Source of the DNA: Hyphomicrobiales bacterium
GTDB taxonomy: Bacteria > Pseudomonadota > Alphaproteobacteria > Rhizobiales > Beijerinckiaceae
DNA: 64,000 nt
Assembly: GCA_004144595.1 (NCBI GenBank)
Contig: SEEM01000002.1
Span: 62,001-126,000, forward strand
Direction: 5' to 3'
The notes below the pieces were generated by a model. The model saw only the letters and a list, made by a program, of their open reading frames with translations, did no database searches and was not told the origin of the DNA. Below, in pieces: positions 46,063 through 54,731 of the stretch; positions within the stretch are counted from its first letter, which is position 1; each line of letters starts with the position of its first letter. The position numbers were made by a program, and so were the translations under genes.

Positions 46063-46091
46063 CCGATCAGATTGCCACGCAGTCTGATCGG
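46063..46091 (+). promoter_or_regulatory. Perfect inverted repeat in the infA leader
   Basis: CCGATCAGA (46063-46071) and TCTGATCGG (46083-46091) form a 9-bp hairpin with an 11-nt loop, 32 nt upstream of the infA start. It could control translation or bind a regulator. Confidence 0.5.
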
Positions 46092-46122
46092 CGCATGCCC
46101 TAGGGCTTACGAAGGACGACAG

Positions 46123-46392
46123 ATGGCGAAAGAAGAACTGCTAGAATTCGATGGCACCGTGGTCGAGGTGCTTCCGGACGGCAACTACCGGGTGAAGCTC
46201 GACAACGAGCACATCATCCTGGCTTACGCAGCCGGCAAGATGAAGAAGAACCGCATCCGCACGATCGCGGGGGACCGCGTCATCGTCGAGATGTCGCCCT
46301 ACGACCTCGATCGCGGCCGCATCAATTTCCGTCAGAAGACGGCTGGTCCCGCCCCTGGTGGTCCGCCGCGCCAGAACTTCCGCCGGCGCTGA
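46123..46392 (+). CDS. infA: Translation initiation factor IF-1
   Basis: 89 aa starting [20 protein letters not shown], with [20 protein letters not shown] and [20 protein letters not shown], the single OB-fold of IF-1. It occupies the ribosomal A site during initiation. The C-terminus is extended by about 15 residues ([15 protein letters not shown]) beyond the E. coli length, as in other alphaproteobacteria. GAAGGA precedes the ATG. It follows a cold-shock protein and an RNA helicase. Confidence 0.96.
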   Translation: MAKEELLEFDGTVVEVLPDGNYRVKLDNEHIILAYAAGKMKKNRIRTIAGDRVIVEMSPYDLDRGRINFRQKTAGPAPGGPPRQNFRRR

Positions 46393-46409
46393 CCGAAGGA
46401 CCTACCCTG

Positions 46410-46679
46410 ATGATGCGCCTGTCGCGAAACGAGCTTCTGTTCATCGCGCTGGGCGTCACTCTCGGGGCTGTCGTGGCCTGGGCGGTCCGGGCCGGCCTGA
46501 TCGCCCCGGATGGGGCGCTGCCGCCTTTCGCCATCGTGCTGTTCGGGCTGGGGATCGTCGAACTTCTCGTCGGGCTCGCGGTGGGCCGTCCTCCGGGCGC
46601 ACTGGTGGGCATGCCTGCCCGCTTCGTCGCCTTCGCCTCAGGCGTCTGCATGCTCCTGCTTGCCGGAAAGCTCGTCTGA
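46410..46679 (+). CDS. Small membrane protein, function unknown
   Basis: 89 aa with three probable membrane helices (about 9-30, 38-58 and 68-88; LLFIALGVTLGAVVAWAV, FAIVLFGLGIVELLVGLAV, VAFASGVCMLLLAGKLV). It begins 17 nt after infA with an AAGGA site and is probably co-transcribed. I do not recognise the family. Confidence 0.7.
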   Translation: MMRLSRNELLFIALGVTLGAVVAWAVRAGLIAPDGALPPFAIVLFGLGIVELLVGLAVGRPPGALVGMPARFVAFASGVCMLLLAGKLV

Positions 46680-46706
46680 GCGGGCGAAGCGATGCGCCGC
46701 CCGCGC

Positions 46707-46807
46707 GCCATGCCCGGGCTTGATCCCAGCCTCTCGTGACGCGAAGGCTCCTCTTCCTATCCTGCAAGAGATGCTCGGGTCTGCGCTGGCCGCCCCCGAG
46801 AATGACG
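46707..46807. repeat. Intergenic palindromic repeat, family B copy 3
   Basis: Begins GCCATGCCCGGGCTTGATCC and ends CCCCCGAGAATGACG, with GAGATGCTCGGGTCTGCGCT inside. The left end (GCCATG) has drifted from GTCATG. Confidence 0.72.
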
Positions 46808-46834
46808 CATTCATGCCTTCGAGAAGCGCCCAAG

Positions 46835-46862
46835 AAAAAAACCCCGGCGCGAGGGCCGGGGT
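46835..46862 (-). terminator. Intrinsic terminator of the repeat-rich secreted protein gene
   Basis: Stem ACCCCGGC/GCCGGGGT (46841-46848, 46855-46862) with a 6-nt loop. On the minus strand it is followed by six U residues (46835-46840). Confidence 0.87.
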
Positions 46863-46917
46863 GAAAGTGGTCGTTCCGTGGTAAAAAAGGGTCTGCGTGA
46901 ACTCTGTCCCGGCCCGC

Positions 46918-47511
46918 TCAGTAGCGGGAGCGGGACCAATACTGTGAACCGGGGCTGACCATCACCTGGCGCTGCCGGGTCTCGTAGACGGCGGGGATCT
47001 CTTGCCGCACGACCTGGGTCGGGCGCACCATCACCTGGCGCTGACGCTGCGTGTAGACGGCCGGGACCGTCTCGTAATCGATGGTAGCCGGGGAAACTTC
47101 GACGCGGCGGCTCCGGTAGCCGTAGCGGGCGGGCACATCGACCCAGCAACCGACTGTGTTGCCATAAGCGTCACGGGTCACTTCCCAGCGGCGCGTCGCG
47201 GAGGAAACCAGTACCTTTTCCGTCACGGTCTCGTAGACGGCGGCCCGATGATGCGGGATGCGGCGCTCGGGAGCGATCATAACGTTGTCGGTCACGGTCT
47301 CGTATTCGGCCGGGACGACGTGGCGCTGAACCTGGGACGGACGGACCTGGTAGGTGTCGTTGACCGAGCCGTAGACCGGCGGCGTGTTGACGAGGTTGTA
47401 GCAGGCCGAGCCGCTGCAGCCGCCGCCGGCCTGGGCGGCCGTGGCGCCGAGCAGAAGCGCGGTTGCGAGGCCGGAAGCGGCGATGACCCCTGAGGAAAGC
47501 GAGCGCACCAT
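46918..47511 (-). CDS. Secreted Tyr/Val-rich repeat protein, function unknown
   Basis: 197 aa. The signal peptide (about 1-27) ends LLLGATAAQA. The mature protein is built of degenerate repeats around the kernel P-A-x-Y-E-T-V/R: VPAEYETVTDNVMI, RAAVYETVTEKVLV, TIDYETVPAVYTQRQRQVMV and IPAVYETRQRQVMV. A Cys pair (GGCSGSACYN) opens the mature part and a single Cys (GCWVDVP) lies mid-way. The repeat pattern suggests an extended beta structure in the periplasm or at the surface. I do not recognise a named family. Confidence 0.8.
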   Translation of the reverse strand: MVRSLSSGVIAASGLATALLLGATAAQAGGGCSGSACYNLVNTPPVYGSVNDTYQVRPSQVQRHVVPAEYETVTDNVMIAPERRIPHHRAAVYETVTEKVLVSSATRRWEVTRDAYGNTVGCWVDVPARYGYRSRRVEVSPATIDYETVPAVYTQRQRQVMVRPTQVVRQEIPAVYETRQRQVMVSPGSQYWSRSRY

Positions 47512-47781
47512 GGTGGACTGACCCTGTCGGTTTCGGCGCCGGGCGCCGTTCGTTGGAGACAGGAAGCCCGCTCGAAGTGATGAACGCAAGGTAAACGCTA
47601 AAACAAGGTAAAATTAACCAGTTGGCACCCGCCGGGTGCATTCACCCAGCTTGCAGGCAAGTAAAGGAAAACGCTGGCATTTTAGCGGCTCGGCAGCAAC
47701 GCGCACCGCCCTGCTTCGCGCGGGCGACGTTAAGACGCGAACTGCTCCGCCGCCTCCCGGTCGGGAGCGACGATCCGCCCG

Positions 47782-49089
47782 TCAGGTCTGCCCCGGCCGC
47801 AGCTGGTAGAAGACGTGCTGGCCGATCGTGTCCATCTTCTTCAGCTTCTTCGCCCAGTACGGACGCACGTAATTGGCGTGGTAATGGGTCGAGGCGCCCA
47901 CTTCCGGCAGATAGGTCGTGCCGTCATAGACCTCGCGCGCGATCCTCACCGCGTCGCGCCAGGAGCCGGGCTCGGTGATGCGCAGCGATTTGCCCTCGCA
48001 GGTGAAGGTGAACTGGCAGGCGAGGTAGCGGTTGCTGTTCTGATAGACCACGCCGCAGACGCTGCTCGGATAAAGCCCGCTCTTCGCGCGGTTGAGCACC
48101 ACCTGCGCCACGGCCGCCTGCCCGAGAAGCGACTCGGAACGGGCCTCGAAATAGACCGCTTCCGCGAGGCAGCGCTGTTCCTTCGCCATGCTCTCCGGCG
48201 CGATCAGCTTGGTGTAGTCCTGCTTCAGGCCGGGCTCGGCGAGACGCAGGTCGCGATTGGCCGGTGCCGAAGCCAGCGCGATGCGTGCCCGCTGTTGCGG
48301 CGCGGGATGGGCCGGCAGGGCAGATGGCGTCAGCGTGCCGACGACCGAGCCGACCAGCGGCGACGAGGAGGAGGCCCGGCTCGGCTGCGGCACCGAAGGC
48401 GACGAACCGTCGATGCTTTCGAGATGGAGTTCCGCCTGCCGCGCCGAATGGATTTTCGGCTTCAGCGGCGAGACGGGCGAGGAATCGGACAAGGCAGGAT
48501 CGGTCAGCCCCTCGTCATTGGCATAGGGCTCGAAGCCGGTCTGCGGCCCGTCGACCGCCTCGGCTGCGCGCATCGCGTCGATGGAGAAGCCGCCCGAGAT
48601 CAGCTTCGGCTGGGTGTCGCCGAAGACGACGCGCTCCAGCTCGACGGACGGATGTTCGGTGAGGCCCGGCCTCAGGCTCGGCAGCATGTCGCCCTTGGCG
48701 CTGCGGTCGACCTCGGGGAAAGCGGCCGCTGCGGAGCGCTTCATGTCCTCGCGTGGCGCCCGCGGATCGACGACGATGCGGCGCTCCGGATCTTCGAAAG
48801 AGAGCTTGGCCTGGGTGACGGCGGAGGTCAGGGCAAGGCCCGGCAGCCGGAAGGCGCTGGCCGCGACCAGCATCGAAGGCCCCTCGGCCAGTTCGGAGAC
48901 CGGGCCGGGGGCGACCCGCGCAATGGCGCTGGAGGGCAGGCCGGTCGGGCCGAAATTCTGTCCGGCGGAGGCTGTGAAGGACACGAGCATGCCGACGGAC
49001 AGGGCCCAGGGCGCGACGGTGCTCGCGGCCCATTTGATGCCGAGGGGGCGCGCCTTCCGCCCATGCCTGTGCACACGCCAATGACTCAA
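47782..49089 (-). CDS. SleB/CwlJ-family cell wall hydrolase
   Basis: 435 aa. A membrane anchor or signal near residues 20-42, a long low-complexity Ser/Pro region (about 100-280), then the Hydrolase_2 domain (about 305-430). The domain shows CLAEAVYFEARSESLLGQAA (catalytic Glu region), AQVVLNRAKSGLYPSSVCGV, QFTFTCEGKS and THYHANYVRPYWAKK. Relatives cut peptidoglycan (lytic or amidase activity). The start is uncertain: TTG 49089 or a downstream GTG (49074). A near-consensus CtrA box lies upstream. Confidence 0.85.
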   Translation of the reverse strand: MSHWRVHRHGRKARPLGIKWAASTVAPWALSVGMLVSFTASAGQNFGPTGLPSSAIARVAPGPVSELAEGPSMLVAASAFRLPGLALTSAVTQAKLSFEDPERRIVVDPRAPREDMKRSAAAAFPEVDRSAKGDMLPSLRPGLTEHPSVELERVVFGDTQPKLISGGFSIDAMRAAEAVDGPQTGFEPYANDEGLTDPALSDSSPVSPLKPKIHSARQAELHLESIDGSSPSVPQPSRASSSSPLVGSVVGTLTPSALPAHPAPQQRARIALASAPANRDLRLAEPGLKQDYTKLIAPESMAKEQRCLAEAVYFEARSESLLGQAAVAQVVLNRAKSGLYPSSVCGVVYQNSNRYLACQFTFTCEGKSLRITEPGSWRDAVRIAREVYDGTTYLPEVGASTHYHANYVRPYWAKKLKKMDTIGQHVFYQLRPGQT

Positions 49090-49175
49090 AGCGACACACC
49101 CGTCCCGATCGCGCGGAACGAAAAACGCAGCCGACCCGCGCGCCTTCGTTGAAACCCGTTATCACCTCGGTAAGG

Positions 49176-49190
49176 TTGAGCCCCGGTTAA
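49176..49190. promoter_or_regulatory. Near-consensus CtrA-type box upstream of the cell wall hydrolase gene
   Basis: TTGA-GCCCCGG-TTAA differs from TTAA-N7-TTAA by one base. It is 87 nt upstream of the hydrolase start and 122 nt upstream of the divergent MFS gene. Confidence 0.4.
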
Positions 49191-49311
49191 CGACGCGGCC
49201 CCGCTTGCTTTTCATGCGTTGCCGTGATGCGAGATTTCACGAAATCGCGCTGGTTGCCGTGTGGGCAGGGCGCTAGCGTGTAGACACACATGCGACGCCT
49301 CGGAGATAGCC

Positions 49312-50544
49312 ATGACGTCCACGCCAACGCGTAGCTACGCTCCGGAAATCATTGTCGCCGCCGGCTGCCTGATCGCCCTGATCACGTTCGGCCCCCGCGC
49401 CAGTGCCGGCCTGTTCCAGATCCCGATGACCGTTCAGTTCAACTGGGGTCGCGATACGTTCAGCCTGGCGCTGGCAATCCAGAACCTGCTCTGGGGCCTG
49501 GGTGCGCCTTTCGCCGGTGCGATCGCCGACCGCTACGGCACGGTGCGCGTGCTCTGCGTCGGCGCGGTTCTCTATGCCGCCGGCCTCGTGACGATGGCCT
49601 ATGCGACGACCCCGCTGCAGCTCCATCTCGGCGCCGGCGTGCTGATCGGCTTCGGCCTCTCGGCCTGTTCTTTCAATCTCGTGCTCGCCGCCTTCGGCAA
49701 GCTGTTGCCGGAGCAGTGGCGGCCGATGGCCTTCGGCGCCGGCACTGCGGCGGGTTCCTTCGGACAGTTCCTGTTCCCGCCGATCGGCAACATTCTCATC
49801 GACACGCTGGGCTGGCAGCAGGCACTGGTGGTCTTCGCGTTCACGCTGCTGCCGATCCTGCCGATCTCCATCGTCATGGCGACTCGCAGGACCGGCGCTG
49901 CGGCAGGCGCCGCCGCGGCCAACCTGCCGAACCAGACCATCGCGCAGGCGCTGGGCGAGGCCTTCAAGCATCGCAGCTACGTCCTGCTGGTGCTCGGCTT
50001 CTTCACCTGCGGCTTCCAGCTCGCCTTCATCACCGTGCATATGCCGGCTTATCTCAAGGATGCCGGCCTGCCGGCCTGGGTCGGCGGCTGGACGCTGGCC
50101 GTGATCGGCCTTGCCAACGCCGTGGGGTCGCTCTCCTCCGGATGGCTCTCGACGCGGATGCCGAAGCGCCATCTCCTTGCCTGGATCTATCTTGGCCGGG
50201 CCGTCGCGATCGCCGCCTTCATCCTGCTGCCGCCAAGCCCGACGACCGCCATAACCTTCGGCATCGTCATCGGCCTGTTCTGGCTCTCGACCGTGCCGCC
50301 GACCTCCTCGCTGGTCATGCTGATGTTCGGCACCAAATACATGGCGATGCTCTACGGCTTCGCCTTCTTCTCGCACCAGGTTGGTGGGTTCCTCGGCGTC
50401 TGGCTCGGCGGCGTGCTCTACGAATCGATGGGCAACTACCAATTCGTCTGGTGGCTCTCGGTCGTGCTCGGCGTCCTCTCGGCCCTGATCAACCTGCCGA
50501 TCGTCGAGAGGCCAGTGAACAGGCCGGAAGCGCAGCCGGCCTGA
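49312..50544 (+). CDS. MFS transporter (oxalate/formate antiporter or monocarboxylate-like)
   Basis: A 410-aa protein with about 12 membrane helices. Motifs include AGAIADRYGTVRVLCVG (MFS loop 2-3), FGAGTAAGSFGQFLFPPIG and GFQLAFITVHMPAYLKD. The sequence best fits the OFA/MCT-like group that moves small organic anions. GGAGATAGCC precedes the ATG. A LysR regulator gene lies convergent downstream. The substrate is unknown. Confidence 0.82.
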   Translation: MTSTPTRSYAPEIIVAAGCLIALITFGPRASAGLFQIPMTVQFNWGRDTFSLALAIQNLLWGLGAPFAGAIADRYGTVRVLCVGAVLYAAGLVTMAYATTPLQLHLGAGVLIGFGLSACSFNLVLAAFGKLLPEQWRPMAFGAGTAAGSFGQFLFPPIGNILIDTLGWQQALVVFAFTLLPILPISIVMATRRTGAAAGAAAANLPNQTIAQALGEAFKHRSYVLLVLGFFTCGFQLAFITVHMPAYLKDAGLPAWVGGWTLAVIGLANAVGSLSSGWLSTRMPKRHLLAWIYLGRAVAIAAFILLPPSPTTAITFGIVIGLFWLSTVPPTSSLVMLMFGTKYMAMLYGFAFFSHQVGGFLGVWLGGVLYESMGNYQFVWWLSVVLGVLSALINLPIVERPVNRPEAQPA

Positions 50545-50706
50545 TTCGGAAGAGGTTTGGCAGGGCCGGTCGTGCTGCTGCGGCAGCACGCTGCTGTAAT
50601 CTGGTCGACCGTCCCATGAGTGATTGGGAGATGCCGGCCTACGCCCTCGGCGAGCGTGGTACGGACACGGCCATGACGGCCGGCGCGGTGAAAGGCGCCT
50701 GAGCGC

Positions 50707-51606
50707 CTATCCCTCGAACAGCGCCCGCTGCCGCGAGAGCTCGTTGCTGCAGAAATCCATGAAGGCGCGTACGCGCGGCACATGGCGGATATCGGGATGG
50801 GTCAGGACCCACAGCCCCGTGGCGAAGTCGGGATTGGGCGGCAGGAGCCGGATCAGCTCCGGCCGCTGGTCGGCGATGAAGCACGGCAGCGGACCGATGC
50901 CAACGCCCTGCGCGACTGCTTCCGCGATCCCCAGCACGGCCGAGCTCTTCAGCGCGATGCGCTCCGGCACGACATGCTCGCGCACGAAGCGGGCCGCCTT
51001 CACATGCGAGAGCTGGTCGCCGAGTGCGACCCAGTCGCGCTGGTAGAGCAGGGCGGGGCTTGCTTCCTCTTGGGGCGTGATGCCGTCCGCGGTGCGGCCA
51101 TAGATCGCCCAGGCGATGGTGGCGATGCGCCGGCCGACCAGGGTCTCACCCGGCGTGTCGCTGGCGCGGATCGCGATATCGGCGTCGCGTTTCGACAGGT
51201 TGAGCGCCTGGTTGCCGATCACGACATCGAGCCGGATCAGCGGGTGGGCCCGGCGAAACGCCGCGAAGATCGGCAGCAGCACGTTCTGGTAGAGGGTATC
51301 TGTCGTGGTGATCCGCAACTCGCCCGAGGGAGCGACGTCGCGCCCGGCGAGGCGCCGCGCGAAGGCGGTGACATCCTCGTCCATCCGGCTCGCCAGCGCG
51401 GCCATCTCGGCCCCGGCGACCGTTGCGACATAGCCGGTCTTGCGCCGCTCGAAGAGCGGCAGGCCGACGAGCTCCTCGATCTGGCCGAGACGCCGGAACA
51501 CGGTCGAATGATTGACCGAGAGCGCAGCCGCCGCCCCGGTCAGCCCGTCATGATCGGCAATGGCCTTGATCAGCCGGAAATCGTCCCAGGCAAGCTTGGC
51601 ATTCAT
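50707..51606 (-). CDS. LysR-family transcriptional regulator
   Basis: 299 aa. An N-terminal winged HTH (about 5-65; LTGAAAALSVNHSTVFRRLG and LVGLPLFERRKTGYVAT) is followed by a substrate-binding domain with GELRITTTDTLYQNVLLPIF. It normally activates a divergent or nearby gene in response to a small molecule. Here the upstream neighbour is a repeat and the tsaC-like gene, so its target is not obvious; the convergent MFS gene is one candidate. Confidence 0.9.
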   Translation of the reverse strand: MNAKLAWDDFRLIKAIADHDGLTGAAAALSVNHSTVFRRLGQIEELVGLPLFERRKTGYVATVAGAEMAALASRMDEDVTAFARRLAGRDVAPSGELRITTTDTLYQNVLLPIFAAFRRAHPLIRLDVVIGNQALNLSKRDADIAIRASDTPGETLVGRRIATIAWAIYGRTADGITPQEEASPALLYQRDWVALGDQLSHVKAARFVREHVVPERIALKSSAVLGIAEAVAQGVGIGPLPCFIADQRPELIRLLPPNPDFATGLWVLTHPDIRHVPRVRAFMDFCSNELSRQRALFEG

Positions 51607-51670
51607 CGGCACCGCGTCCTCCGGCGGGCACGCAAGCCGATATCTTGCAATGATGCAAGCTTGGATCGCC

Positions 51671-51773
51671 GTCATGCTCCGGGCTAGACCCGAGCATCTC
51701 AGGACGGAGGGGCTCCTGCGCCTCGCTTTCAAGAGATTCTCGGGTCTGCGCTTCGCTTCGCCCGAAAATGACG
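51671..51773. repeat. Intergenic palindromic repeat, family B copy 4
   Basis: Begins GTCATGCTCCGGGCTAGACC and ends GCTTCGCCCGAAAATGACG, with GAGATTCTCGGGTCTGCGCT inside. It lies between the LysR gene and the tsaC-like gene, both on the minus strand. Confidence 0.8.
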
Positions 51774-51781
51774 CCTCAGCC

Positions 51782-52762
51782 TCAGCGTGGCGCGGCCGCG
51801 CGCCGCAGACGGTCGTTGATCGCCTCGCCGAGCCCATACTCGGGAATGCGGGCGACCGCGATAGTCGTCCGCCCCGTCTCGTCGAGCCGGCGCATATAGC
51901 CGAAGAGATGCGCGGCGGCCTCGCGCAGGTCACCGTTCGGGCTGAGATTGAGCGAGGCCGGGTACTCTTGGGCATCGGGGCCGAAGCCGAGCCAGGCCTC
52001 GCCATCGTCCGGTGCTTCCGCATCGAGCCGCACGCGCGCCGCCGGCGCATAATGCGAGGCGAGCATGCCGGGCGAGATCGGCGCGTGGCCGGCATCGCCC
52101 GCGATCACCAGCGGTCGGCCGATCACATGTTCGATCGCCTCGCGCGGCACGCCGCCGGGCCTGAGCAGGCGCGGCGCGCCGTCGAGGCAGGCGACGATGG
52201 TCGATTCGACGCCGACCTCGGTCGGGCCGGCGTCGAGCACCGCGTCGATGCGCCCGTCGAGATCGGCCAGCACATGGGCGGCGCTGGTCGCGCTGATCCG
52301 GCCGGAGCGATTGGCGGAGGGCGCCGCGATCGGCCGCCCGGCTGCTTCCAGCACGGCATGGGCAATCGGGTGCGCCGGGACGCGCAAGGCAACGGACGGG
52401 AGCCCCGCCCGCGCCAGGTCGCTCACGGTGCAGTCGGGTGAGGCCGGCACGACCAGCGTCAGCGGACCCGGCCAGAACGCTTGCGCCAGCGCCAGCGCAT
52501 TCGCGTCTAACAGGCCCTGCCGACGTGCGCTCGCGAGATCGGGCAGATGCGAGATCAACGGGTTGAAGCTCGGCCGCTCCTTGGCCGCGTAGATGCCGGC
52601 GACCGCCGCGCCGGAGGTCGCGTCGGCGGCGAGCCCGTAGACGGTCTCGGTCGGCAGCGCGACGAGCCCACCCGCGCATAGCAGCGCTGCTGCATCTGTG
52701 ATCCCGGGGGCGTCGGCCGCGAGGAGCTTCGTCGGGCGGGAAGCGGGCAGGGGCTGGTTCAC
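51782..52762 (-). CDS. L-threonylcarbamoyladenylate synthase (Sua5/YwlC type)
   Basis: 326 aa from a GTG start. The YrdC domain (about 15-210) contains GGLVALPTETVYGLAADA, KERPSFNPLISHL and PIAAPSANRSGRISATSA. A Sua5 C-terminal domain (about 225-320) follows a linker with SPGMLASHYAPAARV. It makes the threonylcarbamoyl-AMP used for the t6A modification of ANN-decoding tRNAs. The two-domain length identifies it as Sua5 rather than the short TsaC. Confidence 0.93.
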   Translation of the reverse strand: MNQPLPASRPTKLLAADAPGITDAAALLCAGGLVALPTETVYGLAADATSGAAVAGIYAAKERPSFNPLISHLPDLASARRQGLLDANALALAQAFWPGPLTLVVPASPDCTVSDLARAGLPSVALRVPAHPIAHAVLEAAGRPIAAPSANRSGRISATSAAHVLADLDGRIDAVLDAGPTEVGVESTIVACLDGAPRLLRPGGVPREAIEHVIGRPLVIAGDAGHAPISPGMLASHYAPAARVRLDAEAPDDGEAWLGFGPDAQEYPASLNLSPNGDLREAAAHLFGYMRRLDETGRTTIAVARIPEYGLGEAINDRLRRAAAPR

Positions 52763-52782
52763 GACGCGATTGACCGATGATG

Positions 52783-52796
52783 GTTTATATATAAAC
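52783..52796. promoter_or_regulatory. AT-only-core palindrome in a divergent promoter region
   Basis: GTTTATATATAAAC is a perfect 14-bp palindrome, conspicuous in this GC-rich sequence, 21 bp upstream of the Sua5 start and about 140 bp upstream of the acyl-CoA dehydrogenase. It may be an operator or part of a -10 region. Confidence 0.4.
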
Positions 52797-52938
52797 TAAC
52801 TGACGGGTGCGGCACGGGACGAAGGTCGCGCTCGCTTGCGCGTGGCTTAGGCGATAGTTCCTCGCTACCATTGCGGCAACGGCAAAAGCGGGCTGCGGCT
52901 GCCATCGCTGGCGGCGCCGGCCTCAGGGAGAGACGATT

Positions 52939-54714
52939 ATGAGCTATCGCGCCCCGGTTTCGGACATGCTCTCCGCCATGCGCCATGTCGCGGGGCTCGA
53001 CCGGCTGATCACCGAGGGGCTCGTGCCCGAGCTCGAAGGTGGCGTGGCGGAAGCCGTGCTCGACGAAGCCGCGAAATTCGCCGCCGACGTCATCGCGCCG
53101 CTGAACCGCGTCGGCGATACCCATGGCTCGAAGCTGAAGGACGGCGCCGTCATCACCCCGCCGGGCTGGAAGGAGGCCTACAAGGCCTGGGCCGAGGCGG
53201 GCTGGAATGCGCTGCCCGCACCGGAAGCCTATGGCGGGCAGGGCCTGCCAACGCTGCTGCAATCGGCCTGCATCGAGATGTGGAACTCGGCCGCCTTCGC
53301 CTTCGCCCTCGGCCCATTGCTGACGGTCGGCGCGATCGAGGCGATCCATGCCCATGGCGCGGACCATCTCAAGGAGACCTATCTCGCCAAGCTCGTCTCC
53401 GGCGAGTGGATGGGCACGATGAACCTGACCGAGCCGCAGGCAGGCTCGGACCTCAATGCGCTGCGCAGCAAGGCAGAGCGCGTCGGTGACGGCACCTATC
53501 GCATCACCGGCCAGAAGATATTCATCACCTATGGCGAGCACGATCTGACCGAGAATATCATCCATCTCGTGCTGGCGCGCCTGCCCGATGCCCCTCCCGG
53601 CACGCGTGGCATCTCGCTCTTCCTCGTGCCGAAATTCATGGTCAATGCCGACGGTTCGCTCGGCGCTCATAACGATCTGCGTTGCTCCGGCATCGAGCAC
53701 AAGCTCGGCATCCATGCCTCGCCGACCTGCTCCATGGCCTTCGGCGACACCGGCGGCGCCATCGGCTGGCTGATCGGCGAGGAGAACCGCGGCCTCGCTT
53801 GCATGTTCACGATGATGAACAACGCCCGCCTCAACGTCGCGCTGCAGGGCGTCGCCATCGCCGAGCGCGCCTATCAGCAGGCGCTCGCCTTCGCCCATGA
53901 GCGCAAGCAGGGCGCGGCGCTCGACGCGCCCAAGGGCGCCCCGATGAGCCCGATCATCGTTCATCCGGACGTGCGCCGCATGCTGATGGACATGCGTGCC
54001 AAGACGCAAGGCGCCCGCGCGATTTCCTATCAGGTCGCGGAGGCGCTCGATCGCTCGCATCGCGAGACCGACGAGACCAGGCGCAAGGCCGCCTCCGAGC
54101 GTGCCGCGATCCTGACCCCGATCGCCAAGGCCTATGCCACCGATATCGGCATCGACGTCGCCTCGACCGGCGTGCAGGTCCATGGCGGCATGGGCTTCGT
54201 CGAGGAGACCGGCGCGGCCCAGCATCTTCGCGATGCCCGCATTGCCGCGATCTACGAGGGCACCAACGGCATCCAGGCGATCGACCTCGTCACGCGCAAG
54301 CTGCCGCTATCGGACGGCGACGCGGTGCATGCCCTCATCAACGAGATGCGCGGCATCGTCTCCGAGGTCGAGCGCGCCAACAATCCGGGTTTCGGCCATG
54401 CCGCTGCCCGCCTTGGCGCGGCGGTCGACTCGCTCGAGCGTGCGACGGAGTGGATGTTGGGAGCGGTTGGCAACAAGCCGGCCGACGCGCTGGCCGGTGC
54501 CACGCCCTATCTCAAGCTCTTCGCGCTGGCGCAGGGTGGCACCGGGTTGGCCAAGAAGGCGCTCGCCACGCGCTCGGAAGCGGAGAGCACCGCCGATCTC
54601 GCTACGGCCCGCTTCTATGCCGAATGCATCGCGACGGAGGCGCCGGCCCTCGAACTGGCGGTGACGGAAGGCGCCGGTGCGATTGCCGACGCGGCTGCGG
54701 TCTTCGCCGCGTGA
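52939..54714 (+). CDS. Acyl-CoA dehydrogenase (long form with C-terminal extension)
   Basis: 591 aa. N-terminal helical domain, then MNLTEPQAGSDLNALRSKAE (FAD/substrate contact), RITGQKIFITYGEHDLTENI, and the C-terminal helical domain with GGMGFVEETGAAQHLRDARI and IAAIYEGTNGIQAIDLVTRK, whose Glu (YEGT) is the usual catalytic base position. It oxidises an acyl-CoA to the 2-enoyl-CoA, passing electrons to ETF. About 130 extra C-terminal residues mark the FadE5-like long group. GGGAGAG lies before the ATG. Substrate chain length is unknown. Confidence 0.93.
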   Translation: MSYRAPVSDMLSAMRHVAGLDRLITEGLVPELEGGVAEAVLDEAAKFAADVIAPLNRVGDTHGSKLKDGAVITPPGWKEAYKAWAEAGWNALPAPEAYGGQGLPTLLQSACIEMWNSAAFAFALGPLLTVGAIEAIHAHGADHLKETYLAKLVSGEWMGTMNLTEPQAGSDLNALRSKAERVGDGTYRITGQKIFITYGEHDLTENIIHLVLARLPDAPPGTRGISLFLVPKFMVNADGSLGAHNDLRCSGIEHKLGIHASPTCSMAFGDTGGAIGWLIGEENRGLACMFTMMNNARLNVALQGVAIAERAYQQALAFAHERKQGAALDAPKGAPMSPIIVHPDVRRMLMDMRAKTQGARAISYQVAEALDRSHRETDETRRKAASERAAILTPIAKAYATDIGIDVASTGVQVHGGMGFVEETGAAQHLRDARIAAIYEGTNGIQAIDLVTRKLPLSDGDAVHALINEMRGIVSEVERANNPGFGHAAARLGAAVDSLERATEWMLGAVGNKPADALAGATPYLKLFALAQGGTGLAKKALATRSEAESTADLATARFYAECIATEAPALELAVTEGAGAIADAAAVFAA

Positions 54715-54731
54715 GCACGGAGGCGTCCCGT

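Noticed and set aside
47584-47625. TTAACC half-site upstream of the repeat-rich secreted protein
   Set aside because: Only one half-site is present, and the AT-rich context makes chance likely.
50571-50590. Hairpin CGTGCTGC/GCAGCACG after the MFS gene as a terminator
   Set aside because: The stem is good but no U-tract follows; it is too weak to call as intrinsic termination.
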